Shown: piece after piece, positions 56,340-64,000 of the stretch
How the letters are laid out: every line of letters begins with the position of its first letter
Position numbering within the stretch: the stretch's first letter is position 1
Source of the DNA: Cristatella mucedo
Lineage: Eukaryota; Bryozoa; Phylactolaemata; Cristatellidae
DNA length: 64,000 nucleotides
Reading direction: 5' to 3'
Assembly (NCBI GenBank): GCA_009760855.2
Contig: WPIO01000008.1
Location: 1,308,001-1,372,000 of the forward strand
Made by a program: the position numbers and the translations under genes
Notes under the pieces: generated by a model
Database searches by the model: none
The model's input: the letters and a program-made list of their open reading frames with translations, nothing else
What the model was told of the DNA's origin: nothing

Positions 56340-58535
56340 CTTAATGAACCATATAGGGACTAGGGATTAAGGTGACATAGTGCGTCGTTTCAAGAAATCG
56401 GGGTCTGAGGCAGACCTAGTCAATTTTAAAGACTTCCTTCGAGTTTACACGCGAAAGCTTAAGAAAGCCAGGGCTTCTTTTTCATTAGAAAGCTGAATTC
56501 CTGCCAGTCGGACACTAAACAGATTTATAAGACAGTAAACCATTTACTGGCCAGTGCTGTCAGGTCTGACTCCCCAGATATTAAGGGCTCAGCCGAAAAG
56601 TTTTCAGCCTTCTTTACTGAAAAAATTGTGCACATTCGTGCCTCCATTAAGCCCCCTCCGACCAAAGCAATCGCCGTTCCTCAACCTGTGACCTTTCTTT
56701 CTCCGATGTTTCTGCCTGTGATGTGGCTGCCTTAATAAGGTCTAGCAAAAAGAGCTCGTCTCCTGAAGACCCTATACCTTCATCTCTGTGGTCTTCACTT
56801 GCACACCAACTTAGCCCTGCCATAACCAAGATTTTTAATGCTTCTTTGGGAAAAGGGGTCGTCCCCAAGTCCTTCAAGTCGGCAATCGTTAGACCTATTC
56901 TTAAAAAGCCTGGATTAGACACAGAGGTCCTAGCAAACTATCGTCCGGTTTCCCTTCTTCCGTTCTTATAAAAGATTCTTGAAAAAATTGTTGCTAAGCA
57001 GCTGGTTGAACATATTGAAAATAATGGAATGTCAGAAACATTTCAATCAGGGTTCAAGAGGCAGCACTCTACTGAAACTGCTCTCCGCGTTAACAATGAC
57101 ATTCTACGTGGCAACGACGATGGGAATGTCACTGCCCTAGCTTTGCTAGATCTGTCTGCTGCCTTCGACACCATTGATCACGAAGTTCTGCTTGAACGAT
57201 TGAGAACAACGATCGGTCTGGCAGACGAAGCACTGGCGTGGTTTAAATCATAATGTAATGTATCTCCATCAGTAACTCCACAAAGTCATAACGACCATGT
57301 GGGTGTTACGCAGGAGAGTTTTGTCTGATTGTGTTCAATCCGTGTCGTGTGGGGGTCAGGTATCAGACATGAGAAGGGTCACCTGTGGAGTCCCTCAAGG
57401 GTCTGTACTCGGTCCCTTGCTGTTCTCCATTTATACGCAACCTCTGGGAAAAGTGATTAAGGCTCATGGAATAGGATATCACTTCTATGCTGACGACACT
57501 CAGTTGTATTTGTCATTTAAACCGTCGGAATCTGCTGCGGCAACTGAGAAACTGAATGCTTGCCTTGCCGATATTCGATCCTGGATGTCGGAAAACTTCC
57601 TGAAATTAAATGACGATAAAACCGAACTGCTGCTCATAGGACACCCTAAGCGTGTGGCTGGATTAAAAGGCTTTGCTGTTCTAATAGGTGATGCTATTGT
57701 GCGACCTTCACCACGTGCTCGTAATCTAGGTGTCGTGTTCGACAGCTGCCTCAATTTCAAAAGCTTCATTCAGAAGACTGCCTCTACAGATAGCCATCAC
57801 ATCCGATCCCTCTTCAAGATTAGAAGCTGTCTCCCACAGTGGCTTTAAAAAAATTTAACTAGCTCTTTAGTTCTGTCTCGGCTTGATTATTGTAATTCCC
57901 TTTTGGCTGGGCTACCAAAGAAAGCTATTATGCCACTACAGTGGACTATGAATATGGCTGCAAGGCTGGTCTTCAAGTCCCAGCGGTTTGAGCACGTGTC
58001 ACCTCTGCTGAAAGAGCTAGGATGGTTGCCGGTTGAGCAAAGGATACAGAGCAAAGTTCTTACGCTGACCCACAAGGCCCGCCACGGCTTGGCTCCTTCG
58101 TACCTAGCTGAACTGCTGCATCAGTTTCAGCCTGTTCCCACCCTCAGGTCCTGTGTGGACAATAAATTAGCTGTCCCATTCATCCGCTTAAAGACAGTTG
58201 GCGACAGAAGCTTTAGCTCTGCAGGTCCTAGACTGTGGAACTCGCTTCCACAATTCTTACGCAACGACATTTACTCTCCAACTGCCGACTATGGCACATC
58301 TTTTTCAGCGGTCCTGACTGCTACTTCTATGCTACTCACTACCTCAACTGCTCTCCTGACTCTGCTATGATTCCCACTTTCTCTTTGTTGCGTGAGACGA
58401 AGTCTGTTGGCTACCGAATGCGTACCGAAAGCCGCTTAGGCTGTGAGTACGCTATACAAAACTCTCCTGCGTAACACCCACATGGTCTTTATGACTTTGT
58501 GAAGTTACTGACAGAGATACATTACATTACATTAG
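56340..58535 (+). mobile_element. LINE-B, CR1/L2-like non-LTR retrotransposon, 5'-truncated
   Basis: The longest LINE-B. It begins in the linker before the RT (SAEKFSAFFTEKIVHIRA) and continues through RT blocks [55 protein letters not shown] and [11 protein letters not shown] (catalytic ADD). The C-terminal part ([36 protein letters not shown]) follows. The 3' UTR ends with repeated ttaca at 58535. Stops and frameshifts (for example at 56969, 57251 and 57846) make it inactive. A LINE-B 3' fragment is inserted at 57251. The endonuclease region is missing here but is seen at 29.0-29.9 kb. Confidence 0.92.
57251..57324 (-). mobile_element. LINE-B 3' end inserted inside a LINE-B RT
   Basis: The minus strand of this ~74-bp segment matches the LINE-B 3' terminus at 58460-58535, including aaaactctcctgcgtaacac and the taatgtaatg end. 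Removing it restores reading from ALAWFKS to LSDCVQSV. It is a severely 5'-truncated copy in inverse orientation. Confidence 0.85.
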
Positions 58536-59068
58536 TGCAAAATGCTTAGCGTGAAGCTGCTTAGAAGAAGTTTTTAGCGCATCAGGCGTAAAGCCTTTCC
58601 ATGTAGACCCAAGCAATTGACAGCGTTTGTGCTAGTGTCACTGTCGTCACATATGGGCTTAACATAATTTATATTTTTTGCTGAGTTTATGATACAGATG
58701 ATTTTAAGCCATATAAACATGGTTGCTTGCTGTTACATCAAGCAGCAGCCTAGAATGCAGCAATCCTGCTAACGTAGGCAAATTTTTTATAAAGGTCTAA
58801 TAAAGCAGGACAGTTCACGTGGTATTTAGAGCTGTCCATGGCTCAAAGGCTTCCCTGAGTCGTATACACTCTGCCATGATGTCTCAACTCTGTTTGAATG
58901 AATATTTGTGAGAGCTTCGGTCATTAGGCTGGTGGTGTCCAAGGTTCCTAAAGAAGTTGACGGTTCTTTAGACTTTGCACTGCATACCACAGACACTGTC
59001 ACCAGACGCTCATGATGCCAGCTCGTTTCTTTCGATCATAATAGCAGCATGGATATCTACTTTTAGAA
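58536..59068. other. No gene seen
   Basis: AT-rich unique sequence between two LINE copies, with no recognisable feature. Confidence 0.5.
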
Positions 59069-59069
59069 A

Positions 59070-60010
59070 GAACCACTAGCTTACTAGTTACGGGCAAACC
59101 AAGTGTGATTTACAAACTGGAAAAATTAACGCTCAAAATCGGCTCTACCAGCATATCTCCTGTTGAATCTACACGAAATCTAGGTGTCATGTTCCAAAGT
59201 GACCTTTCATTGGCCGACCACATCAGCTCCACAGTCAAATCTGCCTACTTTTAGCTACATAACATTGCTAAAATTCGGGCTTGTTTAGACAGCGATACCA
59301 CATCTAAATTGATTGATGCATCTGTGACATCCCGTCTTGGCCTCTGTAACTCACTGCTTGCTGGTCTACCAGCCTGAGCACCCAGGTACTTGCAGCTAGT
59401 GCAAAACTCTGCAGCTAGGGTTTTGTGTCGTGAGCTTCGCAGTTGCCACATCACACCACTTCTCGTAAACCTGCACTGGCTCCCAGTCAAGCAACGCATC
59501 AACTTCAAGGTTTGGTCACTCACTTTTAGGTCCTTTCATTCTTTGGCTCCAGCCTACCTATCAGATCTACTGCCCCACCAGGCTAAGCATCGTACCACCC
59601 ACTTTTCAGAATCTAACTGTTTACCTATAACTCATACAAACCTCAAATCCTTTGGAGACCGTACCTTTAGTTCGTATGCTCCCAAAGCCTAGAACTCACT
59701 CCCGACTTGAGTCACGATATACCCTGATTTGACCACATTTAAAAAGAAACTAAAAACGCATCTATTTATTCAGCATTTAGTGGATCCCTGCGATTCACCC
59801 TTTATGTGCTTATGCGTGCTGACACTGTGCATGCTGCCACTAACCATAGTTGCATGCTGACCCTGAGCATGTCAGCTAAAACCGTGTTGTTCTTGTTGTT
59901 TATTGTGCATGCTATTACTAACCATTCGATCGCGCTTCCTTTGCAGCAAATGTAATGTGCCTAGAAAGAGATTGAGTTGTCCTAGGGCACTATATAAATG
60001 TATTATTATT
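59070..60010 (+). mobile_element. LINE-A, 5'-truncated
   Basis: Starts just before gggcaaaccaagtgtg, the equivalent of 43145 in the longer copy. It carries degenerate C-terminal coding sequence (LVQNSAARVLCRELRSCH, HWLPVKQRINFK, APAYLSDLL), then the 3' UTR, tail and a TTA end. Confidence 0.88.
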
Positions 60011-60019
60011 TTTAATTTT

Positions 60020-60272
60020 GTAATGTAATTTATCTCCGTCTGTAACTCCGCGAAGCCACAAAGACTATGTGGGTTCAATGCAGGAGAGTTTTTTTTAAAG
60101 CGCATTCACAGCCTAAGTGGCTTTCGGTACGCATTCGGTAGCCAACAGACTTCATCTCACGAAACAAAGAGAAAGTGGGAAGCATAGTAGAGTCAGGAGA
60201 GCAGTTGAGGTAGTGAGTAGTATGGAAGTAGCAGCTCAGGACCACTGGAAAGGATGAGCCATAGTCGGCGTT
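60020..60272 (-). mobile_element. LINE-B 3' fragment
   Basis: Minus-strand 3' end of LINE-B placed tail to tail against the LINE-A end at 60010. The two elements face each other across about 10 bp. Confidence 0.8.
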
Positions 60273-60507
60273 ATATATGATAGACATTATCAAGCACCTT
60301 TACCGCCAGGAGCATATGGTGGCATAGGCCGTGATCCCGGATCAAGGCCTCCATCATCGACGTACAGCCCAAACATCGTAGACGAGATTTGACGTTAGCA
60401 GCAGCTGCAGGGCAGCCTCATTCTACTTCTACGTGCATCAGGTGATTGTATGTGCCCAACGTAGCAATTTGGAAATCTAGCCCTCTGCCCATAGCCATAT
60501 TGGACTA

Positions 60508-60836
60508 AGAAATAAAAAAATACTAGCTGATTTAACTGCCTCTTTTGTATAAAAAATATAATTCATTTGTATATTGCCCCAAGAGAATATAATCTCTATT
60601 CAGGCGCTTCACATATGCTTACGGGCTCGAGCCCACGACCTCAGCCAGACCTTGGTCGGGGGGGGGGGCGAGCACCTTAACCGCTGGACCAAGCTAGCGA
60701 CAGAAGAGCCTTTAATACTAACGCTAACACTTGCAGTGGCAATAAAGGATCGCCCGCTGCAGGGTTCTAACCCACGACCTCGAGACTGAAGTCGTGCAAA
60801 GCAACCACCTTACCTAGTGTGCCATCGCGGCTCACC
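60508..60836 (-). mobile_element. tRNA-derived SINE, family A (copy 7), split by SINE-B
   Basis: Tail and end of body at 60508-60548, remainder with B box and A-box region at 60700-60836. The break lies within tttgtata/gcgacagaag, which is continuous in the other family A copies. Confidence 0.85.
60549..60699 (-). mobile_element. tRNA-derived SINE, family B, nested in SINE-A
   Basis: Complete family B copy with head, B box (gggctcgagcccacgacc on +) and tail. A ten-base G run at about 60659-60668 interrupts the head. Confidence 0.85.
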
Positions 60837-60969
60837 GTAATTAGTCGAAGTAATCATTCGAAAATCGAGAACGCACTCATCTTGCTTTCTCTTCCCTTCC
60901 CTCGGCTGTGACACCTTCGGCATGGGCAAGTTCTTACCAACCAAGGGTTTAAAAATCAGATTATTTTAC

Positions 60970-62650
60970 ACGGCAATGACTTCAAACTTGTTGCACACTC
61001 AAAGGCAACAATGGCTGTCGTCGCAACGAACGGCGTTAGAAAGTCAGGGATACTGCGAATGAAAAGGCGCACGTGGTCACTTGAAAGTACGGTCTGGAGC
61101 TGCAGAAGGCCAAGGAGATGGCTGACAACAGTATTCGATCGAAGAGCCAGTCGGTCGACGCTCTTCCGTTCTTCTTGCGAAGAAGCAGGAGCTGCCATTG
61201 TCGGGGCCACACGATGAGTCGAGATAGAGTCTCCCAGAGCTCGGCAACTCCCCCCCCCAGCTCCTCGAGGTCACGTGTAAGCGAAACTTCACCGTGGCAC
61301 TGTGAGTTTCTCATTCAGCTGACATTCTCAGTTCACGGTGGCCTTCACCGTCGCTCGTGAGAAGGCTACCAAAAACACCTCGATTACGAGCCGCGACATA
61401 CAGAAGTGAGTTCTCTATGCTCAAGCTCAACTACTCGCTTGCCAGCGTCTTGATGATGAACTGGGCGATACCAAGCCGCTTCATCGTGGCAGCAGACGTG
61501 GCACGTCGTGCAAGCGAGAGGGAGCAGCTGACCCAGGTCGTCAACTTCTGCATCCGGATCAAGACCAACGTCTGTCGAGAAAGCCTCGTCGATCGAAGAC
61601 ACGTGACAGACATGCAAGCTTCTTCTCTGCAAATCGCGATAATCGATTCGGAGTCAAATCGCATCCTGCTGATAGGGAATTGCCGAGCGCCAAGGGCGCC
61701 AAGGCCGAGTCCAACATGAGAGGTGAGAGCGACGACGGTCTTTGTACTATCTTAGATACTAATCAAGAGCTCGTGACCGAGCTCGTACACCTGATGTACA
61801 CCTGATGCTAGCATCGTCGATCAAAGGGAAAGGACAGAGCAATACAGCCAAACCACTCTTGCACACGAAGCAACGAGTACAGCGAGTTGAACTGTATGAC
61901 GCCATGAATGTTACGACCTCGCTCGTGCAAGTGCAATTACCGCTTAGGATCAGCTGCTTAACAAGCAAGCAGCAGATCATTCTGGACCAAATCAATGAGC
62001 CCCCAGGTCTCAGCAGGACGTGGCTTGAATCAGGAGACAGCCTCACTCACCCATGAGGCGACATGCAGTGATCGTCGCTCTGGCCTGAATTGCACAGCTT
62101 GATTAATACGCTCATCGCGACGATTGAAGTCGGAGTTCAGTCGAGTTGAGAGAGCATCGAGGCTGCCGTTTGAGCACGGCTGAGCAAAGAGCTGATCCAG
62201 CGTGGCTTCTCGACAGATTGCTCGCGTTCAAAATGACCTTTACCTTGAAGCTGATGGCAGGAATTCTGCTGTAAACACATGAGCTATCACGGGCATTGCA
62301 TAAAGAATACCTGGATACACAGACTGAAATGCACTTGGTTGAGGTCACTGTCCCGGAACTGCAAGAGTAGCATGAAACTGGCCACCCCTGACCTTTTGGT
62401 CAAAGTCAAAGACTTTTGTCACATTCACGGGAACGATGTGGCATACGTCATGCATTCCGCGTCGACAACTTTATTGCTACAATCGAATAGCTCTTAATTG
62501 AATCCGGTTTCCGATTCAATGCTGAGTCGATGGAAATGCTTCGTCTGCGATGGAAATGCTTCGTCTGGCTGCGCTGCCGGGGATGCAGGTGACAGCAGGA
62601 TCTATGCCATCAACTTTCCTAGCATGGAGCTAATCCTATGGAAAAAGCAG
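60970..62650 (+). pseudogene. Possible degenerate coding relic, unidentified
   Basis: Several short + strand frames have ordinary protein-like composition and no repeat similarity: GLELQKAKEMADNSIRSKSQ near 61090, EREQLTQVVNFCIRIKTN near 61525, KQRVQRVELYDAM near 61870 and EYLDTQTEMHLVEVT near 62305. They are in different frames with stops between and no clear splice sites. This could be a decayed gene copy, very divergent exons or chance. No family was recognised. Confidence 0.3.
62529..62566. repeat. Short tandem duplication (about 19 bp)
   Basis: The block gatggaaatgcttcgtctg is repeated twice in tandem with a one-base connector. Confidence 0.85.
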
Positions 62651-62847
62651 CGGCTTTTCAACTTGCACACGCGCACACACGGAGACGAATGCGGTGCCGA
62701 AGAATATCGATGCGTTGCCTCAGCTCTCCAGTGCAGCCGGTGTAGCTCAGATGAGGCGAGGCTACGGCTACGGCTACAACCTGGTCCACCGACTGGTGTG
62801 TGCATTGTTCTGATGCCGTCACTGTCGACTGCCACGTCCGGGTGTGT

Positions 62848-63155
62848 CTTGTATCTCCGTCTGTAACTCCATAAAGCCATAGAGACCATGCGGGTGTTAC
62901 AAAGGAGATTTTGTATAGCGCACTCACAGCCTAAGCGGCTTTCGGCACGCATTCGGTTGCCAACAGATTTCATATCACGAAATAAAGAGAGAGTGGGAAG
63001 CATAGCAGAGTCAGGAGAGCAGTTGAGGTAGTGAGTAGCATGGAAGTAGCAGCTCAGAACTGCTGAAAAGGATGAGCCATAGTCGGCAGCAGGAGAGTAG
63101 TTGTCATTGCGTAAGAATTGTGGAAGTGAGTTCCACAGTCTAGGACCTGCAGTCA
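62848..63155 (-). mobile_element. LINE-B 3' fragment
   Basis: Minus-strand LINE-B end: ccgtctgtaactccataaag on + and sequence to ctaggacctgcag, matching the copy at 58220-58530. Confidence 0.85.
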
Positions 63156-63227
63156 TCAAGTTTATTAAGTCTACGCTGTACCTACAACGAGGGCCAATGA
63201 TTACCTCAACGGAGCAATTCTTATGTT

Positions 63228-63400
63228 TATAATAATAATAATAATAATAATGCACTTGATAAAGCACCCTCAGAGAACTCAATCTCTCTCTAGGCGCTTT
63301 ACATTTGCTGCAAAGGGAAATGCAATTGAATGGTGAGTAAAATCATGCTTGATAAGCAAACAAAATGAATAAGATGGTTAGCGGTGACATGTTGCAAAGT
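63228..63400 (-). mobile_element. LINE-A 3' fragment
   Basis: (TAA)n, tail hairpin and the first part of the 3' UTR (tggttagcggtgacatg) on the minus strand. Confidence 0.85.
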
Positions 63401-63565
63401 TCATAGCTGCTATCGTCACCATTGATGAAATTATGTCCTACCTCCAGTCGATGAGCGGTCATGGTCTGCATGTCGAATAAACACTATGATTTCGGGCTTT
63501 AATTTTTTCATTACTTGTGGCTTTTTTCCCTTGCATAAAAATCCTGACTCTGTGCTCGCATACGT

Positions 63566-63601
63566 GTCTGTGTGTCTGTGTGTGTGTGTGTGTGTGTCTG
63601 T

Positions 63602-63676
<75 letters not shown>

Positions 63677-63717
63677 TGTGTGTCTGTGTGTCTGTGTGTG
63701 TGTGTGTGTCTGTGTGT

Positions 63718-63792
<75 letters not shown>

Positions 63793-63815
63793 TGTGTGTG
63801 TGTGTGTGTGTCTGT

Positions 63816-63884
<69 letters not shown>

Positions 63885-63922
63885 TGTGTGTGTGTCTGTG
63901 TGTGTGTCTGTGTGTGTGACTA
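63566..63922. repeat. (TG)n microsatellite with TCTG interruptions
   Basis: About 350 bp of TG units with periodic tctg. The VCVC open frames through it are artefacts. Confidence 0.98.
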
Positions 63923-64000
63923 TTTACAGCATCTGTGAAGTGCCAGGAAGGAAACTTAGTTCTAGGGTGCGATCTTTTTTTTATGCAACTGCCTTATAGT

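Noticed and set aside
61357-61719. RasGEF domain call
   Set aside because: Only one short stretch faintly resembles the family, and the flanking residues do not fit.

Overview
This window is animal nuclear DNA, with spliced genes, GT-AG introns, non-LTR retrotransposons, tRNA-derived SINEs and many microsatellites. Nothing in it is bacterial or phage-like. An invertebrate bilaterian is the best guess: the largest gene begins with a CBM39-type glucan-binding domain, which is known from invertebrate pattern-recognition proteins. I cannot name the phylum. Gene bodies are GC-rich with GC-rich third codon positions, while the repeat-laden right end is more AT-rich.

Three genes can be supported. 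(1) At 1.1-4.6 kb on the + strand is the last coding exon and 3' UTR of a disordered, DPR-repeat protein that resembles the C-terminus of ZC3H4/ZC3H6/Su(sable). (2) From 18.5 to 5.45 kb on the - strand is a complete V-ATPase V1 subunit C gene. Its 12 exons join in frame to 383 codons plus a stop, the length expected for the family. Genes 1 and 2 converge tail to tail. (3) From 50.2 to 33.5 kb on the - strand are 20 exons that join in frame into about 990 codons of a secreted CEMIP/TMEM2-like protein. Its order is signal peptide, CBM39-like domain, Thr-rich linker, G8 domain and parallel beta-helix region. The exons encoding the family's C-terminal segment were not found. The CBM39-G8 fusion is the most interesting observation.

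The rest is intron, intergenic GC-rich DNA and repeats. At least two CR1/L2-like LINE families occur: LINE-A ends in (TTA)n and LINE-B ends in (TTACA)n. Two tRNA-derived SINE families also occur (SINE-A, SINE-B). SINE-B shares a 3' tail hairpin with LINE-A, which suggests LINE-A mobilises it. Several insertions are nested and give a relative age order. Most repeats lie at 20-32 kb, in introns of gene 3, and at 56-63.4 kb. The right end closes with a TG microsatellite.

Regulatory signals are sparse: an 8-base CLEAR-core E-box upstream of the V-ATPase gene, a distal cluster of three E-boxes at exact 15-bp spacing, and candidate poly(A) signals for genes 1 and 2. Several long open frames in the GC-rich DNA look like chance frames and were not called.
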